Source of the DNA: JAJDGF01 sp031549325
GTDB taxonomy: Bacteria; Bacillota; Clostridia; Christensenellales; Aristaeellaceae
Reading direction: 5' to 3'
NCBI GenBank assembly: GCA_031549325.1
Contig: JAVBQA010000045.1
Location: forward strand, 1 to 64,000
DNA length: 64,000 nucleotides
The notes beneath the pieces were generated by a model. The model saw only the letters and a list, made by a program, of their open reading frames with translations, was not told the origin of the DNA and did not search any database. A program made the translations under genes and the position numbers. Shown here in pieces: positions 1 to 8,420 of the stretch. Each line of letters opens with the position of its first letter. Position 1 is the stretch's first letter.

Positions 1-352
1 AGTCCAGCTGGCCGTAGCCCACGTCCACCGCGTACACCCGGGCCGCGCCGGCCTTGAGCAGCGCGTCCGTGAACCCGCCCGTGGACGCGCCCACATCGAT
101 GCAGACCAAACCCTTCGGGTCGATGCCGAACGCGGAGAGCGCCTTTTGCAGCTTCAGTCCGCCCCGGCTCACGAACGGCCTGTCCTTCTCGCGCACGCGC
201 AGCGGCAGGCCGGGGCGCACGGCCGCCGAGGGCTTGTTGACCTTCTCCTCGGCCAGGTACACCCGGCCCGCCATGACCAGCGCGCGGGCGCTCTCCAGCG
301 ACGCGGCGAGCCCCAGCGCGACCAGCGCCTCGTCAACCCGCTGTCCGGCCAT
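1..352 (-). CDS. tlyA: TlyA-family rRNA 2'-O-methyltransferase, 5' part only
   Basis: The gene enters from the left edge, so only the first 117 codons are present. They encode an N-terminal S4 RNA-binding domain (about residues 1-60, MAGQRVDEALVALGLA then ARALVMAGRVYL) followed by the start of a SAM-binding methyltransferase fold with the glycine motif CIDVGASTGGFTDALL and VYAVDVGYGQLD. This order is typical of the TlyA/YqxC family, which methylates ribosomal RNA; older annotations call it haemolysin. The ATG at 352 lies inside the 3' end of dxs (20-base overlap), so the two are probably translationally coupled. tlyA following dxs is common in Clostridia. Confidence 0.9.
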   Translation of the reverse strand, partial: MAGQRVDEALVALGLAASLESARALVMAGRVYLAEEKVNKPSAAVRPGLPLRVREKDRPFVSRGGLKLQKALSAFGIDPKGLVCIDVGASTGGFTDALLKAGAARVYAVDVGYGQLD

Positions 353-2216
353 TGCGCATCGCCCGCCTCTCACAGATTGTGTCCGCGATCATTGTGGGCA
401 GCAGCCCAGCCTCCTCGCGCTGGCGCTCCACCGGGCCGTGTTCGATGAACCGGTCCGGCACGCCCAGCACCATCGCGTCGGCTCTGATCCCCAGCTCGCT
501 CAGGCGCAGCAGCACCGACGCGCCGAAACCGCCGACGCGGCTGTTCTCCTCCAGCGTGACGATCAGGTCTGTCTTGCCCGCCGCGCGCCGGAGGCATTCG
601 TCGTCCAGCGGCTTGATGAACCGCGCGTCCACCACGCCGCACTCGACGCCGCGCCCGGACAGCTCGATGGCCGCGGCCAGCGCCAGCTCCACCATGCTGC
701 CGCAGGCGAGGATCACCGCGTCCGCGCCCTCGTTCAGCAGCTCCCACTCCCCCGCGCGAAGCGGCCCCCGCTGCACCATATTGGGGCCCATGTCGCAGCT
801 CTCCTTGGGGTATCGGATGGCCATGGGGCCCGGGAGGGTCAGGCTCAGGTCCAGCATCCTTTCAAACTCGTGCCGGTCGCGGGGCGCGGCGATCACCAGG
901 TTCGGCATCGGGGACAGGTAGCTCAGGTCGAACACGCCCTGGTGCGTGGCGCCGTCCGGGCCGACCAGCCCCGCGCGGTCCAGCAGCAGCGTGACCGGCA
1001 GGTTGTGGAGGCACACATCCATCAGAATCTGGTCGAACGCGCGCTGCATGAAGGTGGAGTAAACGCACACATAGGGCCGCAGGCCCGCGGCGGCCAGCCC
1101 GGCGGCCATGGTGACCGCGTGCTCTTCGGCGATGCCCACGTCGAAGAACCGGTTCCCGTGGCGCTGCTGGAACGCCGTGAGCCCCGTGCCGCCGGGCATC
1201 GCGGCGCAGACCGCCACCACGCGCGGGTCGGCGTCCGCCATCGCAGCCAGCTTTTCGGCCATCAGGCCGCCGCTCTGAGGCGCGCCCTGGCCCTTTTGCA
1301 GCCCCGACTCGATGTAGAACGGCGCGACGCCGTGGAACTCGTCCGGGCGGTCCTCGGCGGGCGAATAGCCCCTGCCCTTTTGGGTGATCACATGCACCAG
1401 CACGGGCTTGCCCATCGCTTTCGCGCGGCGCAGCACGCGCATCATCCGCTCGGTGTCCGCGCCGTCGATGGGGCCCATGTAGTCAAACCCCAGCGCCTCG
1501 AAGAACTGGCCGTCCACGAACACCGACCGGACGGCGTCGCGCAGCCGCGAGAGCAGCCTGATCAGCGGCCTGCCGACATGGGGCACGCGCTCGAGCCCCG
1601 AGCGCACCGCGCGCTTGACGGAGCGATAGGGGCCGGACTGGCGCAGGCCCGTCAGGTAGCCCGACAGCGCGCCCACGTTGGGCGATATGCTCATCTCGTT
1701 GTCATTGAGGACCACGATCAGCTGGGTCTCGGACTGGCCCGCGTCGTTCAGCGCCTCGTAGCACATGCCGCCGGTGAGCGCGCCGTCGCCCACGATGGCG
1801 ACCACGGCGCTGTCCTCCCCCACAAGGTCCCGCGCGCGGGCCATGCCCAGCGCGGCCGAGATCGCCGTGGACGCGTGACCCACGGTGAACGCGTCAAATT
1901 CGCTCTCCTCCCGGCGCGGGAACCCGGCCAGGCCGCCCGATTGGCGCAGCGTGTCCATGCGCGAAAACCGGCCCGTGAGCATCTTGTGCACATAGGCCTG
2001 GTGGCCCACGTCGAACACCAGCGCGTCGCGGGGACAGTCAAACACGGCGTGCAGCGCCAGCTTCAGCTCGACCACGCCGAGGTTGGACGCCAGGTGTCCG
2101 CCGTTTTTGGATGTGATGTGCACCAGTTCGCGCCGGATTTCGGACGCGAGCCGGCCCATGTCCGCCCGGGACAGCGCCCGGATGTCCGAGGGCCGATGAA
2201 TGTTTTCTAGCAGCAT
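333..2216 (-). CDS. dxs: 1-deoxy-D-xylulose-5-phosphate synthase
   Basis: The protein has 627 residues, the usual Dxs length. It condenses pyruvate and glyceraldehyde 3-phosphate to DXP, the first step of the MEP isoprenoid pathway, using thiamine diphosphate. Visible motifs are DVGHQAYVHKMLTG near the N terminus, the ThDP-binding GDGALTGGMCYEALN, and the transketolase-type GIAEEHAVTMAAGLA containing the catalytic Glu. The ATG is preceded by AGGAAAAGGG. ispA lies two genes upstream on the same strand, so early and middle isoprenoid steps are encoded together, and tlyA overlaps the 3' end. Confidence 0.97.
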   Translation of the reverse strand: MLLENIHRPSDIRALSRADMGRLASEIRRELVHITSKNGGHLASNLGVVELKLALHAVFDCPRDALVFDVGHQAYVHKMLTGRFSRMDTLRQSGGLAGFPRREESEFDAFTVGHASTAISAALGMARARDLVGEDSAVVAIVGDGALTGGMCYEALNDAGQSETQLIVVLNDNEMSISPNVGALSGYLTGLRQSGPYRSVKRAVRSGLERVPHVGRPLIRLLSRLRDAVRSVFVDGQFFEALGFDYMGPIDGADTERMMRVLRRAKAMGKPVLVHVITQKGRGYSPAEDRPDEFHGVAPFYIESGLQKGQGAPQSGGLMAEKLAAMADADPRVVAVCAAMPGGTGLTAFQQRHGNRFFDVGIAEEHAVTMAAGLAAAGLRPYVCVYSTFMQRAFDQILMDVCLHNLPVTLLLDRAGLVGPDGATHQGVFDLSYLSPMPNLVIAAPRDRHEFERMLDLSLTLPGPMAIRYPKESCDMGPNMVQRGPLRAGEWELLNEGADAVILACGSMVELALAAAIELSGRGVECGVVDARFIKPLDDECLRRAAGKTDLIVTLEENSRVGGFGASVLLRLSELGIRADAMVLGVPDRFIEHGPVERQREEAGLLPTMIADTICERRAMRNGRTAG

Positions 2217-2239
2217 GATCCCTTTTCCTCAGTCAGCGT

Positions 2240-2686
2240 TTACATCATGAGGAACCCGATCAGCACGCCCAGCAGCGCGCCGATGAGCACCTCGAACGGC
2301 GAATGGCCGAGCAGTTCCTTCAGGCTCTCGTAGGTGAGGCCGCGCCCATGCTGCATCATGTCGGCCATGATGCGGTTGATGACCGCCGCCTGCTTGCCGG
2401 CCGCCCGCCGCACGCCCGCCGCGTCCGTCATCACGATGGCCGCGAGCACGAAGCTGATCGCGAACTCGGGGCTGTAGAACCCCGACTGGAGCCCCACGGC
2501 GGTGGCCAGCCCGCACACCACGGAGGAGTGGGAGCTGGGCATGCCGCCCAGGCCGAAGAAGCGCGCGAAGTCCAGCTTTTGCTCGATGAGCAGATAGAAC
2601 ACGACCTTGAGCGCCTGCGCGACGAACCAGCAGACGACGCCCACCAGCAGCACGCGGTTCATGATGATCTCTTGAAAAAAGCGCAT
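2240..2686 (-). CDS. DUF212 (YuiD-like) membrane protein
   Basis: This 148-residue protein has several hydrophobic segments and the hallmark GGMPSSHSSVVCGLATAVG, which resembles a phosphatase motif of PAP2-type enzymes. It belongs to the DUF212/YuiD family, often labelled acid phosphatase or vanadium haloperoxidase-related. Its activity is not established. Its position between ispA and dxs suggests, without proving, a role with polyprenyl phosphates or pyrophosphates. The start at 2686 follows AAGGGG at about nine bases; an internal ATG at 2662 is possible but has no better ribosome site. Confidence 0.85.
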   Translation of the reverse strand: MRFFQEIIMNRVLLVGVVCWFVAQALKVVFYLLIEQKLDFARFFGLGGMPSSHSSVVCGLATAVGLQSGFYSPEFAISFVLAAIVMTDAAGVRRAAGKQAAVINRIMADMMQHGRGLTYESLKELLGHSPFEVLIGALLGVLIGFLMM

Positions 2687-2716
2687 GGATTCGACCCCTT
2701 TTGTGTGGCGAGTGGG

Positions 2717-3619
2717 TTACGCCGTCCTCGACGCGGTCTTTTCGATCAGTGCGCGGAAGTGGTCCGCCTCCGGGCCGAACCCATCGAGCGCCCTGCGGCC
2801 GTCGTCCAGGAACGACGCGCGCAGCGCCTCCGCGCCGCCCAGCCCGAACAGGCTCACGGCGGTGAGCTTGCCATTTTCGCGGTCCTTGCCGACCTGCTTG
2901 CCCATCTGCGCTTCGTCGCCCACCTCGTCCAGCAGGTCGTCCACGGTCTGGAACAGCTGCCCGAACGCCAGCCCATAGCGGGTCAGCGCGTCGATCTGCG
3001 CGCCGCTCGCCGAGCAGAGGTGGGCGGCGGCCCGCAGCGGATAGGCAAACAGCGCGGCGGTCTTTCCGACCTGGATGAAGTGCAGGTCCCGCAGCGTCGC
3101 GCCGGGCTGGTATTCCAGCTGCAGGTCCAGCGACTGGCCCGCGACCATGCCGCGCACGCCGCAGCCCCGCGCGATCTCAGCGAGCGCCCGCACGTGGCGC
3201 AGCGCGCGCTCCGGGCGCGCCAGCGCGGCCTGGGCCATGGTCTCAAACGCCAGGCTCAACAGCCCGTCGCCCGCCAGGATCGCCGCGCCCACGCCGAACA
3301 CCACGTGGTTGGTCGGCAGGCCCCGGCGCAGCACGTCGTCGTCCATGCCCGGCAGGTCGTCGTGGATGAGGGAGTAGCAGTGGATCATCTCCGTGGCGCA
3401 GGCGTAGGGCATGGCCTCGTCCAGGTCGCCGCCCAGCATGTCCACCGCTGCCAGCAGCATGCTCGGGCGCAGCCGCTTGCCGCCCTGCAGCAGGCTGTAG
3501 CGCATGGCCTGCGCCAGCCGCTGCGGGATCTCGCCCGCCACGGGCGCGGCGTCCGTGGGCTCCGGCAGCGCGGCCTCGAGCGCCGCGTTGACCAGGGCCG
3601 CGTAGTCTCTGTGTGTCAT
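2717..3619 (-). CDS. ispA: Polyprenyl synthetase, farnesyl-diphosphate synthase type
   Basis: This 300-residue trans-prenyltransferase has both aspartate-rich motifs: the first as HDDLPGMDDDVLRRG and the second as DDLLDEVGD. The two-residue insertion in the first motif is characteristic of bacterial (type II) farnesyl-diphosphate synthases, so the likely product is FPP made from IPP and DMAPP/GPP. A geranylgeranyl product cannot be excluded from sequence alone. The start codon overlaps the xseB stop (ATGA), and GGAGGAAGG precedes it. The order xseA-xseB-ispA-dxs is the standard Firmicutes arrangement. Confidence 0.93.
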   Translation of the reverse strand: MTHRDYAALVNAALEAALPEPTDAAPVAGEIPQRLAQAMRYSLLQGGKRLRPSMLLAAVDMLGGDLDEAMPYACATEMIHCYSLIHDDLPGMDDDVLRRGLPTNHVVFGVGAAILAGDGLLSLAFETMAQAALARPERALRHVRALAEIARGCGVRGMVAGQSLDLQLEYQPGATLRDLHFIQVGKTAALFAYPLRAAAHLCSASGAQIDALTRYGLAFGQLFQTVDDLLDEVGDEAQMGKQVGKDRENGKLTAVSLFGLGGAEALRASFLDDGRRALDGFGPEADHFRALIEKTASRTA

Positions 3620-3855
3620 ATCGTGTCGCCTTCCTCCGCGTCCGGCAGCGGCTCCTCGCCCCGGTCGGTCAGCAGCCTGATCTTGCCCTCGTGCTCCGCC
3701 AGCTCGGCCTCGAGCCGCGAGAGCAGCGCGATCCCCTGCTCGTACGCGCCGAACGACTCGCTCAGGGGCAGCTTGCCCGCCTCGAGCTGGCCGACCAGCA
3801 GCTCCAGTTTCGCCATGCGCTCCTCAAAGCTCATCTCCGGCTCACGCGTCGCCAT
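3616..3855 (-). CDS. xseB: Exodeoxyribonuclease VII small subunit
   Basis: This 79-residue protein matches XseB. It has the motif MSFEERMAKLELLVGQLEAGKLPLSES, given here only as a family signature spanning residues about 8-34, followed by a second helix ending in an acidic tail. XseB binds the large subunit to form the ATP-independent single-strand nuclease. The ATG at 3855 lies within the 3' end of xseA (14-base overlap) and gives the normal family length; an upstream in-frame extension has no family support and is rejected. The stop overlaps the ispA start. Confidence 0.93.
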   Translation of the reverse strand: MATREPEMSFEERMAKLELLVGQLEAGKLPLSESFGAYEQGIALLSRLEAELAEHEGKIRLLTDRGEEPLPDAEEGDTI

Positions 3856-5068
3856 GTGTTCTCTCCTCCAATTGGATCCAGTTGACCGTCGCCTCGGCGC
3901 GGCCGCCCTGCATGATGATCCCGATCGGGTCAAAGATGCCCAGCTCGTCCGCCCGCGCCGCGATGCCGCGCGGGGTCTCGATCACCGCGTAGCCGCGGGA
4001 GAGCACCGAAGCCGGGTTCAGCCCCAGCAGCGCGCGCCGCATGAGCGCCGCCCGGTTCTTGGCCGACTCCAGCCGCCGGCACTGCGCCTCGCGCAGCCGC
4101 AGCGCGGCCATGCGGAGCTGTTCACGCCGCGCGGCCAGCAGCATCTTGCCCGGCTGGCTCAGCACCGGCGAGGCGGACAGCCGCGCGAGCCGCGCGCGCA
4201 GCAGCTGGATCCGCTGGACCTGGGCGCGCTCCAGGGCGCCGCGCATGGACCGGAGCTGGTAGGCCAGCTCGTCCCGGCTCGGCACGGCCAGCTCGGCGGC
4301 CATCGAGGGCGTCGCGGCGCGCACGTCGGCCACGAAGTCGGCGATGGTGAAGTCCGTCTCGTGGCCCACGCAGCTGACCACGGGCGCGTTGGAGCGGAAG
4401 ATGGCGCGCGCCACGGCCTCCTCGTTGAACGCCCACAGGTCCTCCATCGAGCCGCCGCCGCGCCCACATAGAATGACGTCCACGCCCTCCGCTTGGTTCA
4501 ATCGGTCGATGGCGACCGCGATCTCCTGGGCCGCGCCCTCGCCCTGCACCTGGGCGGAGGCGACCAGGATCGACACGCCTGGGTCCCTGCGCCGCGCCAC
4601 GCGGATGATGTCCCGCAGCGCCGCGCCGGATCGGGAGGTGACCACGCCCACGCGCCGGGGCAGCAGCGGCAGCGGCTTTTTGAGGCCCGGATCGAACAGC
4701 CCTTCGGCCAGCAGCTTGGCCTTGAGCAGTTCGAACCGCTGGTAGAGGTCGCCCGCGCCCTCGGCGGCCATGGCGTCGCAGTACAGCTGAAACGAGCCGT
4801 CCCGCACGAACAGCGACGCGCTGGCGGTGACGGTCACCTGCATGCCGTCCCGGGGCGCAAAGCCCAGCGACAGCGCGCTCTGGCGGAACATCACGCAGGA
4901 GACCCGCGCGTCCCTGTCCTTGAGCGCGAAGTAGAGGTGGCCCGAATGGTGGCGCTTGAAGCCCGAGATCTCGCCGCGCACGCGCACGGCGCGCAGCATC
5001 GGGTCCGCCGCGAGCTGGCGGCGCACGTACTCATTGAGCTGCGAGACGCCCAGCACCCACTCAGCCAT
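3842..5068 (-). CDS. xseA: Exodeoxyribonuclease VII large subunit
   Basis: The 408-residue protein begins with an OB-fold single-strand-DNA-binding domain (VSQLNEYVRRQLAADPML..VRVRGEISG, residues about 8-40). The catalytic core follows, with the conserved GVVTSRSGAALRDI, CGRGGGSMEDLWAFN and SCVGHETDFTIADFVAD motifs, then a long helical region. With XseB it degrades single-stranded DNA to oligonucleotides. The ATG at 5068 overlaps the end of folD by eight bases and follows GGAGC. C-terminal helices are shorter than in some proteobacterial homologues, as is usual in Firmicutes. Confidence 0.96.
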   Translation of the reverse strand: MAEWVLGVSQLNEYVRRQLAADPMLRAVRVRGEISGFKRHHSGHLYFALKDRDARVSCVMFRQSALSLGFAPRDGMQVTVTASASLFVRDGSFQLYCDAMAAEGAGDLYQRFELLKAKLLAEGLFDPGLKKPLPLLPRRVGVVTSRSGAALRDIIRVARRRDPGVSILVASAQVQGEGAAQEIAVAIDRLNQAEGVDVILCGRGGGSMEDLWAFNEEAVARAIFRSNAPVVSCVGHETDFTIADFVADVRAATPSMAAELAVPSRDELAYQLRSMRGALERAQVQRIQLLRARLARLSASPVLSQPGKMLLAARREQLRMAALRLREAQCRRLESAKNRAALMRRALLGLNPASVLSRGYAVIETPRGIAARADELGIFDPIGIIMQGGRAEATVNWIQLEERTHGDA

Positions 5069-5909
5069 GGCGCTCCGCGGCCTCGAGCGTGTTGTGCAGC
5101 AGCTCCGCGATGGTCATGGGGCCGACGCCGCCCGGGACGGGCGTGATGTACCCGGCCACGTCCATGGCCGCCTGGGTGTCCACGTCGCCGCAGAGCTTGC
5201 CCTGCGCGTTTCGGTTCATGCCCACGTCGATGACCGCCGCGCCGGGCTTGATCATGTCCTTCGTGATGAAGTTCGCGCGCCCGATGGCGACGACCAGGAT
5301 GTCCGCCTCGCGGCAGACATCGGCCAGGTCCTCCGTCTTGGAGTGGCAGACGGTCACCGTGGCGCTCTCTTGCAGCAGCAGCATGGCCATGGGCTTGCCG
5401 ACGATGTTGCTCCTGCCCACGACCACGGCGCGCTTGCCGGTGACGGGGACGCCGCTGCGGCGCAGCAGCTCCATGCAGCCCTTGGGCGTGCAGGGCACAA
5501 GGCCGGGCTCGCCGCTGAACAGCGCGCCGGTGTTCATGGGGTGAAACCCGTCCACGTCCTTTTGGGGGTCGATCGCGAGGATCACGGACCAGGGGTCGAT
5601 GTGCCTGGGGACGGGCAGCTGCACCAGGATGCCGTGCACGGCCTTATCCTTGTTCAGCTCGTCAATCTTGCTGAGCAGTTCGTCCTGAGAGGTGCTCTCA
5701 GGCATTCTGATCACCCAGGAGTTCATGCCCGCCGCGATGCAGGCGCGCTCCTTGCTGCGCACGTATACCTGCGATGCGGGATCCTCGCCCACCAGGATCA
5801 CGGCCAAACCCGGCGTTCTGCCCTGCGCCGCGAGCTCGGCCACGCGCGCCTTTAGCGCCTCCCGGATTTCCGCCGCTGTTTTTTTTCCATCGATGATCTT
5901 CGCGCTCAT
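5061..5909 (-). CDS. folD: Bifunctional methylenetetrahydrofolate dehydrogenase/cyclohydrolase
   Basis: The protein has 282 residues, as expected for FolD. It interconverts 5,10-methylene-THF, methenyl-THF and 10-formyl-THF with NADP. Visible motifs are VYVRSKERACIAAGM (substrate Tyr and catalytic Lys), VVVGRSNIVGKPMAMLL for dinucleotide binding, and the C-terminal PVPGGVGPMT signature. The start was placed at the ATG at 5909, preceded by AAAGGAG at 11-12 bases, because the longer in-frame extension is not seen in the family. Downstream xseA overlaps it, and the TsaD-like gene ends at its start. Confidence 0.95.
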   Translation of the reverse strand: MSAKIIDGKKTAAEIREALKARVAELAAQGRTPGLAVILVGEDPASQVYVRSKERACIAAGMNSWVIRMPESTSQDELLSKIDELNKDKAVHGILVQLPVPRHIDPWSVILAIDPQKDVDGFHPMNTGALFSGEPGLVPCTPKGCMELLRRSGVPVTGKRAVVVGRSNIVGKPMAMLLLQESATVTVCHSKTEDLADVCREADILVVAIGRANFITKDMIKPGAAVIDVGMNRNAQGKLCGDVDTQAAMDVAGYITPVPGGVGPMTIAELLHNTLEAAERHG

Positions 5910-6841
5910 TGTGCATCTGCTCCTTTGCATTGTTCGTATCCGATGTGGGCCACGCCCACCGCGTTGTCGCCCGACAACTCAGGGGCCGCCCAGAAAAGCT
6001 CGACTCGCGCGCCCAACCGGTGCAAGCGCTCGGGCAGCAGCCGTTTGAGCAGCGCCGACGACGCCACGCCACCCGACAGCAGCGCCGCACCGGTTCCGGT
6101 CTGCTGACAGGCCAGAGAGATCAGCTTGGCCAGCGTGCGCGCCAGAAATGAGAATACCTCGGCCGCGACCTGCTCGCGGCCCTCACCCGCCTCGATCATG
6201 CGCATTGCCTGCGCCTCGGCGCCGGACAGGCTGCAGGAAAGCCCTTTGATCGAAGTCGGCATCGTGGCTCTGCCCTCTGCCCTCATGGCAAGCGCCTCGA
6301 GCTCCGGGCCAGCCGGGAATGAACACCCGAGCGCCACGCCCACCCTGTCAATCAGTTGCCCGGCGTTCAGATCGCTGGTGCCGCCCAGCAACTCGATGCC
6401 AAGATCCCGCCCGGTCAGCAGCAGCTCGGTGGTACCGCCTGACAGGTGAAGCGCCAAAAAACGACTGCCCGCAGGATACCCGGTGAGCATCGCCGCACGC
6501 AGATGCCCTTGCTGGTGGCTGGTCTCGAAAAACGGCACGCCCAGCACTGTCGACAGCGAACGGCCCAAGCCCTCGCCCACAGTGAACGCGGGCATATACG
6601 AGCCTTCGGCTGGGCGCGGCTTCGTGCTGGCGCACACGCAGCCAGTGGTACCCTTGGGAACACAAAGCGCCTGTATCAATATGGGCAGATTCTGCACGTG
6701 CTGAAACACCATCTCGGACTGCATCAGCCCGCGTTTTCCCGGCGGCACCAGAAGCAACTTGCGCTGCTGGCGGTAACCGCCCTCGTCCACATAAGCCACC
6801 GACGTGCGGTAGCAGCTGGTGTCGATCCCAAGACAGCCCAC
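5906..6841 (-). CDS. TsaD/Kae1-family paralogue (M22-like), function unproven
   Basis: This 311-residue ASKHA-fold protein resembles TsaD, the tRNA t6A synthase subunit. It keeps LGIDTSCYRTSVA at the N terminus, the metal-binding HQQGH at about residue 113, LHLSGGTTELLL, LLSGGVASS and SGDNAVGVAHIGY. It is shorter and more divergent than a canonical TsaD and occupies the nusB-folD position where many Clostridia carry a TsaD paralogue. I therefore do not call it TsaD itself. The GTG at 6841 has GGAGG ten bases upstream; a TTG at 6850 has the site almost on top of it. It overlaps folD by four bases. Confidence 0.8.
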   Translation of the reverse strand: MGCLGIDTSCYRTSVAYVDEGGYRQQRKLLLVPPGKRGLMQSEMVFQHVQNLPILIQALCVPKGTTGCVCASTKPRPAEGSYMPAFTVGEGLGRSLSTVLGVPFFETSHQQGHLRAAMLTGYPAGSRFLALHLSGGTTELLLTGRDLGIELLGGTSDLNAGQLIDRVGVALGCSFPAGPELEALAMRAEGRATMPTSIKGLSCSLSGAEAQAMRMIEAGEGREQVAAEVFSFLARTLAKLISLACQQTGTGAALLSGGVASSALLKRLLPERLHRLGARVELFWAAPELSGDNAVGVAHIGYEQCKGADAQ

Positions 6842-6846
6842 GGCGT

Positions 6847-7242
6847 TCAAGCCTCCGCGCGGGACATGCTGCCCAGCACGCCGTTGATGAACGCACCCGC
6901 CTTGTCGGTGGAATAGGCGCGGGAAAGCTCCACCGCCTCGTTGATGACGACGCCCGCCGGCACCTGCCCGAGCTTCAGCTCGTAGGCGGCCAGCCGCAAG
7001 ATGGCCAAGTCCACCCGCATCAGCCGGTCAAGTTTCCAGCCTTCCGCATAGGTTTCAATGCGCGCGTCCAGCTCCTCTTTGTGTTTTTGCACGCCCTCAA
7101 TCATGGCCAGCGTGTAGTCGCACTCAAGCTCTTTGGGATCCACCTCGAGCATGCCAATCAAGGTGTCCTCGCCGCCATTTCCGCCCATGTCCCACTCGTA
7201 GATCAGCTTCATGGCAGCCGCCCTGGCTTCGGTTCTGTTCAT
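6847..7242 (-). CDS. nusB: Transcription antitermination protein NusB
   Basis: The 131-residue all-helical protein has the NusB pattern: RTEARAAAMKLIYEWDM at the N terminus, then LDRLMRVDLAILRLAAYEL, then VVINEAVELSRAYSTDKAGAF near the C terminus. NusB with NusE (S10) binds boxA RNA and supports antitermination in rRNA transcription. The ATG follows GAGGGAG at about seven bases. It begins a new transcription block just downstream of the terminator at 7271-7292 and is followed closely by the TsaD-like gene and folD. Confidence 0.95.
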   Translation of the reverse strand: MNRTEARAAAMKLIYEWDMGGNGGEDTLIGMLEVDPKELECDYTLAMIEGVQKHKEELDARIETYAEGWKLDRLMRVDLAILRLAAYELKLGQVPAGVVINEAVELSRAYSTDKAGAFINGVLGSMSRAEA

Positions 7243-7270
7243 TCAAAAACTCCCTCACTAACTCACAAAC

Positions 7271-7292
7271 AAAGAGGGCATAGCCCTCTTTT
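7271..7292 (-). terminator. Intrinsic terminator after the asp23-amaP-DUF2273 operon
   Basis: A 9-bp perfect stem (AAAGAGGGC / GCCCTCTTT) with a 3-base loop is followed on the minus strand by TTTGTTTG. It lies between the DUF2273 gene and nusB. Confidence 0.8.
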
Positions 7293-7310
7293 GCCCTGGA
7301 CGATATGCAA

Positions 7311-7511
7311 TTATAACTCTCGCGACGAGCGCAGGCGCGAGACAATCTCGCTGATCCATGCCCTCACGCCGGTCTCGCTGGAGAGCACCCAGCCGATCAC
7401 TGCCAGCACCACGAGCAGCAGCGTTTTCCAAAACCCGATGGAAAGCATCAAAATGCCCACCACAATGCCTAGTCCCGTGCCAATCAGGCGCTCAATCATC
7501 TGCTTTGTCAT
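7311..7511 (-). CDS. DUF2273 small membrane protein of the Asp23 module
   Basis: This 66-residue protein has two hydrophobic helices (LIGTGLGIVVGILMLSIGF and KTLLLVVLAVIGWVL) and a basic C-terminal tail. It matches the DUF2273 family, which is regularly encoded with AmaP and Asp23-type envelope-associated proteins. The ATG at 7511 removes a long spurious upstream extension and lies 19 bases after the amaP stop. It is the last gene of the operon before the terminator. No enzymatic function is expected; it is probably a membrane partner of AmaP. Confidence 0.8.
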   Translation of the reverse strand: MTKQMIERLIGTGLGIVVGILMLSIGFWKTLLLVVLAVIGWVLSSETGVRAWISEIVSRLRSSREL

Positions 7512-7530
7512 TGTATGTGCTCCTACCGTG

Positions 7531-8322
7531 TCACCACAAGTCCTTCTCGGAAATGTGGACGCTCTGCTCGTCTTCTGTCTCGCCTTGCTGCGCATCGACA
7601 GCGTCCGGCTCATGGTCTGCCTCGAACTCCTCGACCGGCGGCAGGTCCTCAATCTCGGCCTCGGGCGCCGGCTCTTCGGGTTCGGTGATCGGCTCGGGCT
7701 CGATGGCGTCCGGCTGGTCGATGATTTCAGGCGCGGTTTTCGCTTCGAGCTTCAGCGGCGGGTGCGGCGTGACCTCGATGATCTTGCTGACCAGGATTGT
7801 CACCTCGCGCACCGCGATGCCCGAATACTCCTCGATGAAGTTCTTGATGGAGCGCTGCATCAGCATGGTGACATTCGGGATGTGTACGTCGCTGTCCAGC
7901 GTCATGTCCACATTCACGGTGATGGAATCTTCGTGGTTGATGATGCGGGTTTTCACATCCACCACGCCGTCGGTGTTGCCGATGGCCTGCTTGACCAGCA
8001 TGTCCATGGCCTGTACCGACACGCGCACCGAGCCGTGTTCCGTGTTTTGCACCGAGACAGACGCCTTGTCCACCCGCGGCTCATGCCGAAACGCCAGCAG
8101 CAGCACCCACAGCGACCACACCAGCAGCACCACCAGCACCGCGCCGATGATGGCGTTGAGCAGCATGTTCATCTGCGGGTTGTAGAACAGAATGTCCGAC
8201 ACGGACAGCGTCCAGCCGTTTCGGATGCCCAGGATCAGAAAAGCGCCGCCCCCCAGCGACAGCAGCATCCCGACGATCGCATACAGCGTGAGCAGCAGCC
8301 GGTCTGTAAACTTGACTTTCAT
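7531..8322 (-). CDS. amaP: AmaP-like alkaline-shock membrane anchor protein
   Basis: The 263-residue protein has two N-terminal membrane segments (about residues 10-32 and 50-75). An Asp23/Gls24-like soluble region follows (about 100-195) with the alternating pattern VVDVKTRIINHEDSITVNVD. The C-terminal tail is strongly acidic and proline-rich. AmaP anchors Asp23 to the cytoplasmic membrane in Staphylococcus; the same task is inferred here because asp23 lies directly upstream and DUF2273 directly downstream. The ATG at 8322 is eight bases after AAAGGTGG; a GTG at 8334 overlaps that site. Confidence 0.82.
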   Translation of the reverse strand: MKVKFTDRLLLTLYAIVGMLLSLGGGAFLILGIRNGWTLSVSDILFYNPQMNMLLNAIIGAVLVVLLVWSLWVLLLAFRHEPRVDKASVSVQNTEHGSVRVSVQAMDMLVKQAIGNTDGVVDVKTRIINHEDSITVNVDMTLDSDVHIPNVTMLMQRSIKNFIEEYSGIAVREVTILVSKIIEVTPHPPLKLEAKTAPEIIDQPDAIEPEPITEPEEPAPEAEIEDLPPVEEFEADHEPDAVDAQQGETEDEQSVHISEKDLW

Positions 8323-8420
8323 CAAATCGTCCACCTTTCCAACGGATCACTCCTGCCAATCCATCTCATTGCGCATCCATCCGGCAATCGGGGAAGACGC
8401 ATGAATGATTGGGGTTGGCA

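Noticed and set aside
54..2210. A 718-codon open frame on the plus strand opposite dxs, and a 722-codon one at 2303-4471.
   Set aside because: Both are antisense to well-supported genes and arise from high GC at third positions. Their translations are Arg/His/Gln/Ala-rich with no domain.
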